Below are positions 26,320-36,471 of a stretch of DNA of 64,000 nt, piece after piece. The DNA lies in contig JAQBOA010000022.1 of the NCBI GenBank assembly GCA_028288305.1, forward strand, positions 1 through 64,000. The letters are read 5' to 3'. This DNA comes from Mucilaginibacter sp. (GTDB taxonomy: Bacteria > Bacteroidota > Bacteroidia > Sphingobacteriales > Sphingobacteriaceae). Position numbers and translations under genes: made by a program. The number at the start of each line of letters is the position of its first letter. Positions within the stretch are counted from its first letter, which is position 1. The notes beneath the pieces were generated by a model. It saw nothing but the letters and a program-made list of their open reading frames with translations. It was not told the origin of the DNA and searched no databases.

Positions 26320-28785
26320 TTACTCACTTCTTAAACTCTTCACTGGATTAGCAATCGCAGCCTTTACCGTTTGAAAGCTTGAGGTAAATACCGCTGCCAA
26401 AAGCATCCCGGCACCACTTGCTGCGAATATCCACCAGCTAACGGTTGTGCGGTCGGCAAAACTTTGCATCCATTTATTCATAGCCCACCAGGCTACGGGT
26501 GTTACTATTATAAAAGCCAGAAAAATTAATAATATTAATTCGGTTGACAGTAGGGTTACAATTTGTGCAACCGTAGCGCCCAACACTTTGCGTACGCCAA
26601 TTTCTTTAGTACGCTGGTTGGTGGTATAGATAGCCAGGCCCAGTAATCCCAGGCAACTGATAAATATGGACAAGCCGGTGGCCCAGGTAAGTAAGGTTGA
26701 GGTATGCTGTTCGCTTTCATAAAATTTAGCGATCGTTTCATCGTAAAAATGATAATCAAAATCGTCATCAGGATAAAGTTCCTTCCAGGATTTCCCCATC
26801 GCTGAAATTGCTTTTTTCCATTCATCGCCATCTGCGGTTTGAGGTTTTAACGAAACATGAAATGTACCGGTCTGATAAATATCATTGCCTACCAGGATAG
26901 CTAAAGGATTAATAGGTGAGTGTAATGATCTTTCATAAAAATCTGCAACAACACCCACTATGGTCTTTTTTTTATCCCCATTAAACTTGTTCAGCTGTTT
27001 ACCAATTGCTTCATGCGGATCCCTGAAACCAAGTATTCTGGCATAAGTATTATTGATCAATAATGATTTCGAAGTATCTGCCGCTTGTATATTACGACCG
27101 GCAAGCAGTTTAATTTTATATAGCTTAATGTAGTTTTCATCGCCAAACTTCAATTCCACTGCTGTCTTAATTTCCTTTTTACCGTCTTTGTAGGTGATAG
27201 CAGTAATATTCGTCTGTCCGGACGAAGGCGCCCCCGCTCCTATGCTTACCAACTCAATTTGTGGTATGGAGCGTAGTTTGTTCAATAATACAAAGTTGCT
27301 GCTCATTTTACGGTTTTTCCACGGACTGTTAATTACAATAATGGCGTCCTTTTTAAAGCCAAGGTCCTTGTGGAGAGCATAATATATCTGCTTGCTAACC
27401 AAAATTGTAGCCATTATAAAGAACTGAGCTATAACAAACTGCGAAACCGTTAATGATTTACGAAGCCATGCGTTTCTTGTTTTGTTACTATTACTTTGTG
27501 CCTGGTTTTTAAGTACAAGCACAGGTTTATAACCCGATAGCATAATTGCAGGGTAAAAGCCTGATAAAAGGCTTACTATAATAGTTAAAATTATAAGAAA
27601 CAAGATAATATTTGGTTGATGAAGAAAATCAGCTTTAACGCCAGGAGAAATAAAATCAGCAAAAAGCTTTAAAATTAAAGGAGTTAGCATTACCGAAATA
27701 ATAACGGAAAGTAAGGTTATAAAAAATGTTTCGCTCAAAAATTGTACAACTAATTGTATCCGGCTGCTGCCCATAGTTTTGCGTATACCAATTTCCTTTG
27801 CCCTTTGAGCTGCCTGTGCAGTAGTTAAATTGACAAAGTTTATGCAGCCCAATAATAAAAGAAATGCTGCTATAACTAACAATCCGTAAAGTGTTGTTTT
27901 ACTGGCTGCTGAGGTAAAATCAAAAACCCCATACTTTTCATTAAAATGAATATCATTTAAAGGTTGTAAACCAAATGCATGGGTACTTCCCTTATCTTCT
28001 GGCCTTGGCGGACTGCTCTTTTTTAGTATACTATTCAATTGCTTTTCAACATTTACAGCTGAAGCATTTGGTGACAGCTTTACAAAAACTTCAAATGCAG
28101 AATTTGTACTTTCCCACTCTTTTAGCTGCAGCTGGTCGCCAAGAAATTTATTCGCTGTAGCGGTACTGAAAGATATAAAATCATGAAAAGTAAAATCTGT
28201 ATTCTCCTTTATGGTTTGCACTATACCTGTAACCGTTGTTTTAAGGGTATCGTAGGTAACAACTTTACCTATCATTTGATCGTACGTCAGTTTTGGGAAA
28301 TAAAGTTTTGCTTGTTCGGATGTTAATACCACCTGGTTAGGCGAATTTAATGCGCTTTTTGATGAACCGGCAAGCCATACATAATTAATTATTTGGAAAT
28401 ATTGCTGATCTGCAAGTACAACCCTTTCCTGGGCTTTAAATCTTACAGGAACATTTCTTTTTCCGGCAATAAACACGTCTGGAGACAATGTAAAAAGCGC
28501 GGCAGTAAACTCCACACCTGTTGCCTGACTTTTAATGGCTACCGCTAAAGGCGCGCAAACGCCGCTGGTATAACTCGGCTGCCCCTGGAATGAAAAGTTT
28601 GTAACAACCCGGTAAATACGATCACTATCTTTATGAAACTTATCAAAAGTGAAATCGTAATGTACGATGAGATAAATCACCAGCGCGGCACTAATGCCGA
28701 TGGATAAACCGATAATGTTTATTAGGGTAAACAGCTTATGCCGCCAAAAATTACGGAATGCGATTTTAAAGTAGTTTTTTATCAT
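26320..28785 (-). CDS. P9: MacB/FtsX-type ABC permease, near-duplicate of P8
   Basis: 821 residues, sister of P8 (see there). TM2 end NFVNLTTAQAAQRAKEIGIRKTMGSSRIQL; pre-TM2 signature PLNDIHFNEKYGVF; second coupling helix at about 727; tail NPVKSLRSE. Differences from P8 concentrate in the periplasmic segments (TPDVF/FIAGKRNVPVRF region and the second domain around GAPSSGQTNITAITY), while membrane and cytoplasmic parts are nearly the same. That pattern suggests divergence of the periplasmic surface after duplication. Unit B; 92 bp from P8 and 135 bp from P10. Confidence 0.93.
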   Translation of the reverse strand: MIKNYFKIAFRNFWRHKLFTLINIIGLSIGISAALVIYLIVHYDFTFDKFHKDSDRIYRVVTNFSFQGQPSYTSGVCAPLAVAIKSQATGVEFTAALFTLSPDVFIAGKRNVPVRFKAQERVVLADQQYFQIINYVWLAGSSKSALNSPNQVVLTSEQAKLYFPKLTYDQMIGKVVTYDTLKTTVTGIVQTIKENTDFTFHDFISFSTATANKFLGDQLQLKEWESTNSAFEVFVKLSPNASAVNVEKQLNSILKKSSPPRPEDKGSTHAFGLQPLNDIHFNEKYGVFDFTSAASKTTLYGLLVIAAFLLLLGCINFVNLTTAQAAQRAKEIGIRKTMGSSRIQLVVQFLSETFFITLLSVIISVMLTPLILKLFADFISPGVKADFLHQPNIILFLIILTIIVSLLSGFYPAIMLSGYKPVLVLKNQAQSNSNKTRNAWLRKSLTVSQFVIAQFFIMATILVSKQIYYALHKDLGFKKDAIIVINSPWKNRKMSSNFVLLNKLRSIPQIELVSIGAGAPSSGQTNITAITYKDGKKEIKTAVELKFGDENYIKLYKIKLLAGRNIQAADTSKSLLINNTYARILGFRDPHEAIGKQLNKFNGDKKKTIVGVVADFYERSLHSPINPLAILVGNDIYQTGTFHVSLKPQTADGDEWKKAISAMGKSWKELYPDDDFDYHFYDETIAKFYESEQHTSTLLTWATGLSIFISCLGLLGLAIYTTNQRTKEIGVRKVLGATVAQIVTLLSTELILLIFLAFIIVTPVAWWAMNKWMQSFADRTTVSWWIFAASGAGMLLAAVFTSSFQTVKAAIANPVKSLRSE

Positions 28786-28845
28786 GATTGATTCATTAGT
28801 TCACTTGTTCATTAGTTCTTGGGTTCATTGGGTTCATTGGGTTCA

Positions 28846-28880
28846 GCCCCCTCTAAATCTCCCCCGGTTGGGGAGACTTT
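28846..28880. repeat. CCCCTCTAAATCTCC-type hairpin repeat, copy 1
   Basis: CCCCCTCTAAATCTCC followed by CCCGGTTGGGGAGACTTTT; the CTCCCC and GGGGAG segments form a short hairpin. Same sequence at 39049 and 52901. It lies in the P9/P10 spacer next to TTCATTGGG-type units. Confidence 0.75.
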
Positions 28881-28920
28881 TGATTTGCGCCTTAAGTTAA
28901 TAATTCATCCTGCCAACTGC

Positions 28921-31350
28921 CTACTCACTTCTAAGGCTCTTCACCGGGTTTGCCAGTGCAGCCTTGATCGATTGGAAGCTAATAGTCGCAAAGGCGATTA
29001 GTAAAGCTAATACCCCCGCTATCACAAATATCCACCAGCTTATGTTAATGCGGAATGCAAAATCGTGCAGCCATTTGCTCATAGAATACCAGGCTATTGG
29101 AAATGCAATTATTGTGGCAATTAAAACCAGCTTTAAAAAGTCTTTTGATAACTCGATTACAATTTGCGGAACACTCGCGCCTAATACCTTCCTAACACCT
29201 ATTTCTTTAACCCGTTGGGTTATAGTAAAGGCTGATAAGCCAAATAGGCCTAAACAGGCTATGAAAATTGCTATAAAAGAGAAGATAGTGAACAAGTTTC
29301 CCTGTTGCTGTTCACTCCGGTAAAGCTGCTCAAATTTTGTGTCTAAAAAAGTAAAGTCGAAAGGAGTTTCAGGCAGATAACGTTGCCAGGTGCTTTGTAT
29401 GGTGTTAATAGCTGACTGAACATTACGGCCACTAATTTTTATTGATAACCTACCGTAATAGCCCTGGGACGGTAATTGAAATAATAAAGGAATAATAGCC
29501 TGATGCAGTGATTCAAAATGAAAATCTTTTACCACTCCAATAACTTTTCCTTTAATGCCACCATAAGCAAGATCCTTATCTAGCGCGTTTTGCGGAGTTT
29601 TCCAACCAAGCATCCTTACCGCCGCTTCATTGATGATATAATTATTGGTGTCGGTTGAAACGGCCTTCGAAAAATTTCTTCCAGCGGCCATCTGCATGCC
29701 ATAGGTTGGTATAAATCCATAATCAGCAGTGATAAATTTCAAATCTACTTTAATGGGCTGCATTGACCCGCCTTCTAAAACTTTTGCGTCCTGATCATCA
29801 AGTAACCTACCTGAAGGAATTCGCGAAGATCTGCCCAACTCTTTTACAGCACCATTTTTTAACACATCAGCTTTAAATGCATCATATTGTGTATTTAATA
29901 ACCGGGTATATTGCATGGTTAATACGTGATCCTTACTAAAACCCAGATCCTTATTTTGTAGATACTGCAGTTGCTGATAAACTACAGTAGTTGCTACAAT
30001 TAAAATAATTGAAATTGAAAATTGCAGTACTACCAATACTTTTCTAAAAGAAATATTTCCTGAACCTACTTTCAACACTCCCTTTAAAACTTTTACAGGA
30101 ATAAATGATGACATGAAAATTGCGGGATATATTCCGCTGATCAGCCCGATAATAAATGGAAGTGCCAGCACCGGTAATAAAATCTGCCAGTGCAATAAAC
30201 TATTAACAGATAAATCCTGACCTGAAAGCTTATTTATTAAGGGTAGTAAAAGGCTTGTAAGTATCATTGCCAATATCATGGCTACCCACGTAATTAACAC
30301 CGACTCACTTAAAAACTGGCTTATAATTTCTTTACGCTCCGCGCCAACCACTTTTCTTATGCCTATTTCCTTTGCTCTTAAAGCTGAACGCGCGGTAGAC
30401 AAGTTCATGTAGTTGATACAGGCGATCAGCAAAATGAATAGTGCAATGGCTGAAAATATGTAAACACGTTTAATGTCGCCATTCTCTTCAACTTCATCAT
30501 CAAGATGCGAGTGCAGATGAATATCAGTTAGTTTTTGTAAAGTAAGTTTAGTGGCCTGGTGGGTTTTAATATTGCCGGGCATACCAGAAAGATGTACATA
30601 TTTATCAAGGAAATCCGGCAATTGGGCTTTTACCCTTTCTATATAATAGTTTTTTGGGAATAGCAGGTAGGTATAAAAAGAATTGTTGCCAAAATTGGTT
30701 TGCAATTGTTTTTCGCCATAAATAGCAGGATCTTTTAAAGTATTAAATGACATCAATATTTCCGGGTGCATGTGCGAGTTGGCCGGGAACGGACTAAAAA
30801 TTCCTGTTACCCTAAATTCATGCTTATTATTATCCAATAACACTGTTTTATTCATGGGATCGGAATCGCCAAAATATTTTTTAGCAATTGCTTCAGTCAT
30901 CATAACAGTATATGGCTCGGATAAGCCTTTGTGACGATCTCCTTTTAAAACAGGCAGGCTAAAAAAATCGAAAAAATTCTCATCTGCAAGAAACGCATTG
31001 TTTTCATTGAAAAGTTTATCCTTATATCGAAAAGGTGTAACGCCGTTTGGCAGTACCCGGGTCATCTTTTTGATGTCAGGAAACGCACTTTGTAATAGTG
31101 GACCAAACGGTGGAGCGATTGAACTTAAATGAAGGCTTTCCACATTCGGACCTGAATAAAAAATGCGGGTTACCCTGTAAATGTCATTGGCGTTTTTGTT
31201 GAATTTATCATAACTGCGCTCATTGACTATGTAAGCCAAAATAAGCAGGCAACAGGTTAACCCAACGGTTAAGCCAAATATATTGATGAATGAGATAAAC
31301 GGATGCCTTTTGACATTACGAATGGCGCTCCTCAAATAATTTTTTATCAT
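28921..31350 (-). CDS. P10: MacB/FtsX-type ABC permease
   Basis: 809 residues, P1-type architecture. It belongs to a subgroup with P13, P14, P17 and P21 that has an acidic or Asn-Gly segment and Y-I/V-Y-I before TM2 (here EENGDIKRVYIFSAIALFILL). Pre-TM2 signature KLTDIHLHS. First coupling helix ALRAKEIGIRKVVGAER, second (KEIGVRK) at about 715. The first periplasmic domain lacks the usual GK after the YFGxxxP motif and reads KKYFGDSDPMNKTV. Second-domain segment GVVKDFHFESLHQ is canonical. Unit B; 111 bp from P11. Confidence 0.92.
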   Translation of the reverse strand: MIKNYLRSAIRNVKRHPFISFINIFGLTVGLTCCLLILAYIVNERSYDKFNKNANDIYRVTRIFYSGPNVESLHLSSIAPPFGPLLQSAFPDIKKMTRVLPNGVTPFRYKDKLFNENNAFLADENFFDFFSLPVLKGDRHKGLSEPYTVMMTEAIAKKYFGDSDPMNKTVLLDNNKHEFRVTGIFSPFPANSHMHPEILMSFNTLKDPAIYGEKQLQTNFGNNSFYTYLLFPKNYYIERVKAQLPDFLDKYVHLSGMPGNIKTHQATKLTLQKLTDIHLHSHLDDEVEENGDIKRVYIFSAIALFILLIACINYMNLSTARSALRAKEIGIRKVVGAERKEIISQFLSESVLITWVAMILAMILTSLLLPLINKLSGQDLSVNSLLHWQILLPVLALPFIIGLISGIYPAIFMSSFIPVKVLKGVLKVGSGNISFRKVLVVLQFSISIILIVATTVVYQQLQYLQNKDLGFSKDHVLTMQYTRLLNTQYDAFKADVLKNGAVKELGRSSRIPSGRLLDDQDAKVLEGGSMQPIKVDLKFITADYGFIPTYGMQMAAGRNFSKAVSTDTNNYIINEAAVRMLGWKTPQNALDKDLAYGGIKGKVIGVVKDFHFESLHQAIIPLLFQLPSQGYYGRLSIKISGRNVQSAINTIQSTWQRYLPETPFDFTFLDTKFEQLYRSEQQQGNLFTIFSFIAIFIACLGLFGLSAFTITQRVKEIGVRKVLGASVPQIVIELSKDFLKLVLIATIIAFPIAWYSMSKWLHDFAFRINISWWIFVIAGVLALLIAFATISFQSIKAALANPVKSLRSE

Positions 31351-31388
31351 GGTATTTAGTCATTAGTCATTGTGTCATTAGTCATTTT

Positions 31389-31460
31389 GCCTCATCCTAA
31401 ATCCTTCTCCAAATGAGAAGGACTTTAAAGCCCCCTCCAAAGGAGAGGACTGGGTGAGGC
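31389..31460. repeat. GCCTCATCC-type two-hairpin repeat, copy 4
   Basis: 72 bp, arms GCCTCATCC and TGGGTGAGGC. The internal hairpins are degenerated (CCTTCTCCAAATGAGAAGG and CCCCTCCAAAGGAGAGG). It ends one base before the P11 stop. Confidence 0.82.
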
Positions 31461-31461
31461 G

Positions 31462-33855
31462 TTATTCGCTCCTCAAACTATCCACCGGATTTGCAATTGC
31501 AGCCTTAAAGGCGTGGTAGCCGATGGTTAGTACGGCAACTATCATGGCCAATAAACCCGAAGCCGCAAACATCCATAACTGAATATTTATCCGGAATGCA
31601 AAACCTTGCAGCCATTTTTCCATAGCCCACCACGCTATTGGCGATCCTATAACTATAGCCAATAATATCAGCTTTAAAAAATCTTTTGATAACATTGTGG
31701 TGATTGCTGACAAGCTTGCACCCAATATTTTGCGGATGCCTATTTCTTTGGTGCGTTGCTCAATTGTAAATGCTGCCAGGCCAAACAGACCCAATGTTGC
31801 GAGTAAAACAGTTATTCCGGTAAACAGGGTGAATATCGATGCCAGCTTATCCTCGGCTTTGTATTGTGCGTTAAAGGCATCGTCCATAAAAGTGTAACTG
31901 AATGGCGTTTCCTGGTCGTATTTCTTATACCTGGCTTCAATAGCCGAAATAACGGTCGGTAAATTTGCATGCGGCTTTACTTTTGCAAACAAGCATCCTC
32001 CCTGTACACCCCAATCCCTGGTCGTATCCGACGCTATAAATAAACACAACGGCTCAACGGTACTTTGCAATGAACTGAAATTAAAATCTTTTGTTACCCC
32101 TACCACCTCGTATTTCTGCTTGCCGCCGAAGTCGACAATTTTACCGATAGGGTTACCCTGTAAATTCAATTTCGTTATAGCCATTTCATTGATCACCACC
32201 TTGTTTGGCATAGCAATAATGTCGTCAGATACAGGCTGTATTTTCCACGTGATATTTAACGTAGGAATAAAAGCTTTGTCAACGGATAATACAGGCATGG
32301 CGATGTCCTCCTTTTTAACTCGGTCGTGCATAATAAATATATCATAGCCTTTGTACATTGGGTAATGTGATGTGGCTGCCTGGCTTATGCCTGCTATCCT
32401 TAAAACATCGCTCTTAAAACTCTGGTAGTTTTTTCCGAAGCTACTTGTAATGGGTATCATCACTACGTTTGCACGGTTAACCCCGGTATCGGTATGCCTG
32501 AAATAATATAACTGCCGGTCGATAATGATGCCGCAGACGATCAATCCTACCGAGATGGCAAACTGAAATGTAGTAAATACTTTACGAACCGTAACACCGC
32601 CGGTTTGCTTGTTCATCTTTCCTTTTAGCGTAATTGCCGGCTTAAAGGCTGATAAAACTACCGAAGGATAGCTGCCTGACACTAATACAGTTACAAGTAG
32701 TAACAAGAATAACATTATCAAAACCGGAATACTGAATAAAAACGCCGTGTCGATTTTTAACTCCAGGATATTTAAAAACCATGGTTTAAAGAAATAGCAT
32801 AACATGTATGCCAGTATAAAAGATAAACACGTAAAGAGAGCCGACTCGATATAAAATTGTAAAGCCAGCGAAGCGCGACTTGCGCCGTTCACTTTTCGCA
32901 CCCCTACCTCCTTCGACCTCAAAGTCGAGCGGGCGGTTGAAAGGCTCATATAATTAACCAAAGCCAGCAGCAGTATCAAACCAGCCACAAGCGGGAATAT
33001 TTTCAGGTACTTGGTATTGGATGAATCGCTGCCGGTGTTGAGATGCATGTCTGTTAATGGAATAAGCTGCAGTCTATCGTTTTTGGAATCCGGGTTATTT
33101 TTTATGAATGATTGAACAGATCGCGCGACAGCTGTTGAATCCTGCGCATGCTTCAAAAGCAGATAAGTGGCGAATGCTCCTCCCTGCACAATTTGCGATT
33201 TAAGAAAAGGCTCCGCTTCTCGCATTAATTTAAGGCTGGCGTTCGATGCGAGGAAATTAAAGTCGATACTGGAATTCGAAGGCGCATTTTCAGCAACTCC
33301 GGTTACTGTGTACTGGTAGGTATCGTCAGTTGTAATTTTCAAGGTTTTACCTATCGGATTTTCGTTACCAAAATATTTCTTGGCCATACCCCTGGTGATC
33401 ACCAATGAAAAAGGCTTGGTCAGCAGGTTTGAAGCATTACCTGACAATAATTTGAAAGAAAAAAAACTAAAAAAATCAGCATCAGCAAAAAACATCTTGC
33501 TTTCAGAAAACCTGGAACTTGTCACCAACGGGCTTTCAACAACCACATCTTTGAAAACCTTCCTTGTCCGCATATACCCAGCCACCCCCGGTATGCTTTG
33601 CTTAATGATCGGCCCGCTTGCGTAGCTCGTATGTTCCAGGTTAATTTCCTGTCCGCCTATTTTTATATGTTCGTTTAAAGCAACTATTCGCTTTGCGTTT
33701 ACGTGAAACTTGTCGTAGCTCAATTCGTGAGCGACATACAACATAATGAGCATACAAACAGCCAAACCAATGGCCAGCCCGGAAATGTTGATCAAACTGT
33801 AAAGCTTTTGCCGTGTTAAACTGCGCCACGCGATTTTAAAATAGCTTTTTATCAT
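31462..33855 (-). CDS. P11: MacB/FtsX-type ABC permease (P11/P12/P18 subgroup)
   Basis: 797 residues. By eye 51 of the first 60 residues match adjacent P12, and 44 of 60 match P18, six genes away. The subgroup is marked by NYMSLSTAR (Ser for Asn) at the end of TM2, the ALQFYIESALFT run after coupling helix 1, the DRQLYYFRHTDTGVNR-type start of the second periplasmic domain, and an acidic tail NPVDSLRSE. Second coupling helix KEIGIRKILGAS at about 703, with a stretch identical to P12 (ASLSAITTMLSKDFLKL). Pre-TM2 signature PLTDMHLNT. Unit B. Confidence 0.92.
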   Translation of the reverse strand: MIKSYFKIAWRSLTRQKLYSLINISGLAIGLAVCMLIMLYVAHELSYDKFHVNAKRIVALNEHIKIGGQEINLEHTSYASGPIIKQSIPGVAGYMRTRKVFKDVVVESPLVTSSRFSESKMFFADADFFSFFSFKLLSGNASNLLTKPFSLVITRGMAKKYFGNENPIGKTLKITTDDTYQYTVTGVAENAPSNSSIDFNFLASNASLKLMREAEPFLKSQIVQGGAFATYLLLKHAQDSTAVARSVQSFIKNNPDSKNDRLQLIPLTDMHLNTGSDSSNTKYLKIFPLVAGLILLLALVNYMSLSTARSTLRSKEVGVRKVNGASRASLALQFYIESALFTCLSFILAYMLCYFFKPWFLNILELKIDTAFLFSIPVLIMLFLLLLVTVLVSGSYPSVVLSAFKPAITLKGKMNKQTGGVTVRKVFTTFQFAISVGLIVCGIIIDRQLYYFRHTDTGVNRANVVMIPITSSFGKNYQSFKSDVLRIAGISQAATSHYPMYKGYDIFIMHDRVKKEDIAMPVLSVDKAFIPTLNITWKIQPVSDDIIAMPNKVVINEMAITKLNLQGNPIGKIVDFGGKQKYEVVGVTKDFNFSSLQSTVEPLCLFIASDTTRDWGVQGGCLFAKVKPHANLPTVISAIEARYKKYDQETPFSYTFMDDAFNAQYKAEDKLASIFTLFTGITVLLATLGLFGLAAFTIEQRTKEIGIRKILGASLSAITTMLSKDFLKLILLAIVIGSPIAWWAMEKWLQGFAFRINIQLWMFAASGLLAMIVAVLTIGYHAFKAAIANPVDSLRSE

Positions 33856-33928
33856 TTTATTTGGTCATTAGGTCATTGTATGATTAATCATTTTTGTCTG
33901 AACCGGGATTAAGCCAATTTGGCGATTT

Positions 33929-36340
33929 TTATTCGCTCCTCAAGCTCTCTACCGGGTTAGCAATAGTCGCCTTAAAAGCATGGTAGCCGATAGTTAAAAC
34001 AGCAACCACTACAGCAAGCAAACCTGCAATTCCAAACATCCAAAATTGAATAGTTATCCGGAATGCAAAGCCTTGCAGCCATTTTTCCATAAAATACCAC
34101 GCTATTGGTGAGGCAATAACTATTGCCAGTAATACCAACTTTAAAAAATCTTTTGATAACATTGTGGTGATTGCCGATAAGCTTGCACCCAATATTTTGC
34201 GGATGCCTATTTCTTTTGTGCGCTGTTCAATAGTAAATGCTGCGAGGCCAAACAGGCCAAGTGCTGCAAGCAAAATAGTGATACCAGTAAACACACTGAA
34301 TATCGACGCCAGCCTGTCTTCGGCTTTATATTGTGCATCAAAAACCTCGTCAACAAAAGAATAGCTGAGAGGCGTATTTTGGTTGTACTTTTTATAGATC
34401 GTTTGCATCGACGCAATGAGCGAAGGCAAATTGGTATGGGGCTTAATCTTTGCATACAAACAGCACCCCGGCATCGACCATGTAACGGAATCAGGCACCA
34501 CAAAAAGACCAAAAGGCTCAATGGCATATTGCATGGATTGAAAATTAAAGTTCTTCAGCACCCCGGCAACTTGCGTTTTACCGCTGCCATTAATCAGCGG
34601 CAGGAAACGCCCTACTGGATTTTCACCGAGATTGAACTTTTCAACCGCCGTTTCGTTAATTATCACTTTTGTCGTATTCGGGTTGGACAATTCTGCACCC
34701 GGGGGCGGGGCAAACTTCCATTTCAATCCTAACATGGATATAAAATTACGGTCGACTGCCTGCCAAAAAAAGCGTATACTACTATCTCCTGACTTACCTT
34801 TATAGTCGGATTGATCATACATCCCGAACAGCGTATAATTTGATGTTGCAACTTCACTTATCCCGGCCAAAGAACTGATTTCCTTTTTAAGCGGCTGATA
34901 TTTTTTTCCGAAGTCGCCCGGTATTGCCAGCATAACAACGTTGTCGCGATCCATACCCGAATTGGTATGCCTGAAAAAATACAGTTGCCTGTCGATGATT
35001 ATTCCGCAGATGATTAATGCGATGGAAATAGCAAATTGTAACGTGGTAAATATTTTTCTGATCGTTACACTGCCAGCCTGTTTGCTCATTTTGCCTTTCA
35101 GGGTTACCACCGGTTTAAAGGCTGATAAGGCCAAAGCGGGATAAAAACCGGCTACTAAAATGGTTAACACCAATAGTGCGGCTAAAAGCGTTAAAGCTAA
35201 GGGACTGTATAAAAACGAGTTGTCGATCTTAAGCTGCAATACATTTAAAAACAAGGGTTTAAACAGATAGCACAGCATATAACCGAGGATAAAGGATAAA
35301 AAGGTAAATACGGCAGACTCTGTATAAAATTGAATGGCCAGTGTTTTTCGGCTCGCGCCGGAAATTTTCCGCACGCCAACTTCTTTAGCCCGTACCGCGG
35401 CACGTGCGGTTGAAAGGCTCATATAGTTAAACAGAGCCAGTAACAAAATTAAAACAGCAACAACCGGGAAGGTTTTAAGGTATTTTACATTAGAATCGTT
35501 AGCGATACGGGTATTTAAATGTATGTCTGTAATTAATGGTAACGAAAACGCAATTTTTGCTTTTCCTGGTAACGGGTCCTTTTTAATCATCGACTGTATA
35601 CTGCTTAAAACTTTAGCCGTATCGCTTGGATGTTTTAGCAATAAGTAAACATTAAAAACACCACCCCCAAGCCTGGGTTGGCCACCCAAATATGGAAACG
35701 GGCTTTTGATCTGCTGTAAACTGGAAGCAGAAGCGACAAAATTAAATTCGATCGAAGAATTGGAGGGGTTGTTTTCAGCAACACCTGTAACCTGGTAGTT
35801 GTAAGTTCCGTCAGTTTTTATGGTAAGGATTTTACCTATAGGGTTGCTGCCGCCAAAATATTTTTTTGCCATATCCCGCGAGATAACTACAGAAAAAGGC
35901 TTACTGAGCACATCTCCCGGCTGACCGGATATTAATTTAAAGCTGAAAAAATTAAAGAAACCGGCGTCAGCATACAAAAGCTTATCCTCGTTAAATTTTG
36001 ATTGGGCTGTTGAAGCGTTGTTTACCACGAATGGCATAAAATAATTAAAGCAAACCGAAGAGTTTTCTACGGCCGGTACCTCCGCTTTTAACGCAGGCGC
36101 CGTTGCTTCGCTAAAATGTTCCGAAATCCGGTCATCGCCATTCATCACAACTTTAGCCCGCAGGGTAACTATCCTGTCTGCATTTTTATGAAAGCTGTCA
36201 TAGCTATGCTCATGCGCAACATAAAGCATAATCAGCATACAAACAGCCAAGCCAATGGCCAGCCCGGAAATGTTTATCAAGCTAAACAGCTTTTGTCGGG
36301 TTAAATTGCGTAAGGCAATTTTGAAGTAGTTTTTTATCAT
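33929..36340 (-). CDS. P12: MacB/FtsX-type ABC permease (P11/P12/P18 subgroup)
   Basis: 803 residues, sister of P11, 73 bp away. TM2 end NYMSLSTARAAVRAKEVGVRKISGASR; this KISGASR is shared with P18, whereas P11 has KVNGASR. Tail NPVESLRSE. Second coupling helix at about 709. The second periplasmic domain carries a proline-rich FAPPPGAELSNPN insert where P18 has YAPAPNTELAS and P11 differs, so P12 and P18 share traits not found in P11. This hints at gene conversion or a more complex duplication order. Unit B. Confidence 0.92.
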   Translation of the reverse strand: MIKNYFKIALRNLTRQKLFSLINISGLAIGLAVCMLIMLYVAHEHSYDSFHKNADRIVTLRAKVVMNGDDRISEHFSEATAPALKAEVPAVENSSVCFNYFMPFVVNNASTAQSKFNEDKLLYADAGFFNFFSFKLISGQPGDVLSKPFSVVISRDMAKKYFGGSNPIGKILTIKTDGTYNYQVTGVAENNPSNSSIEFNFVASASSLQQIKSPFPYLGGQPRLGGGVFNVYLLLKHPSDTAKVLSSIQSMIKKDPLPGKAKIAFSLPLITDIHLNTRIANDSNVKYLKTFPVVAVLILLLALFNYMSLSTARAAVRAKEVGVRKISGASRKTLAIQFYTESAVFTFLSFILGYMLCYLFKPLFLNVLQLKIDNSFLYSPLALTLLAALLVLTILVAGFYPALALSAFKPVVTLKGKMSKQAGSVTIRKIFTTLQFAISIALIICGIIIDRQLYFFRHTNSGMDRDNVVMLAIPGDFGKKYQPLKKEISSLAGISEVATSNYTLFGMYDQSDYKGKSGDSSIRFFWQAVDRNFISMLGLKWKFAPPPGAELSNPNTTKVIINETAVEKFNLGENPVGRFLPLINGSGKTQVAGVLKNFNFQSMQYAIEPFGLFVVPDSVTWSMPGCCLYAKIKPHTNLPSLIASMQTIYKKYNQNTPLSYSFVDEVFDAQYKAEDRLASIFSVFTGITILLAALGLFGLAAFTIEQRTKEIGIRKILGASLSAITTMLSKDFLKLVLLAIVIASPIAWYFMEKWLQGFAFRITIQFWMFGIAGLLAVVVAVLTIGYHAFKATIANPVESLRSE

Positions 36341-36399
36341 TACTGGTTCATTAGTTCACTTGTTCATTAGTTAATTGGTGAAATGTTCATTGGTCACTC

Positions 36400-36470
36400 G
36401 CCTCATCCTAAATCCTTCTCCAAAGGAGAAGGACTTTAAAACCCTCTCCTTTGGAGAGGGCGGGTTGTGC
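36400..36470. repeat. GCCTCATCC-type two-hairpin repeat, copy 5
   Basis: 71 bp. Internal hairpins CCTTCTCCAAAGGAGAAGG and CCTCTCCTTTGGAGAGG are intact, but the right outer arm has decayed to GGGTTGTGC, so the outer stem is weakened. It ends one base before the P13 stop. Confidence 0.82.
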
Positions 36471-36471
36471 G

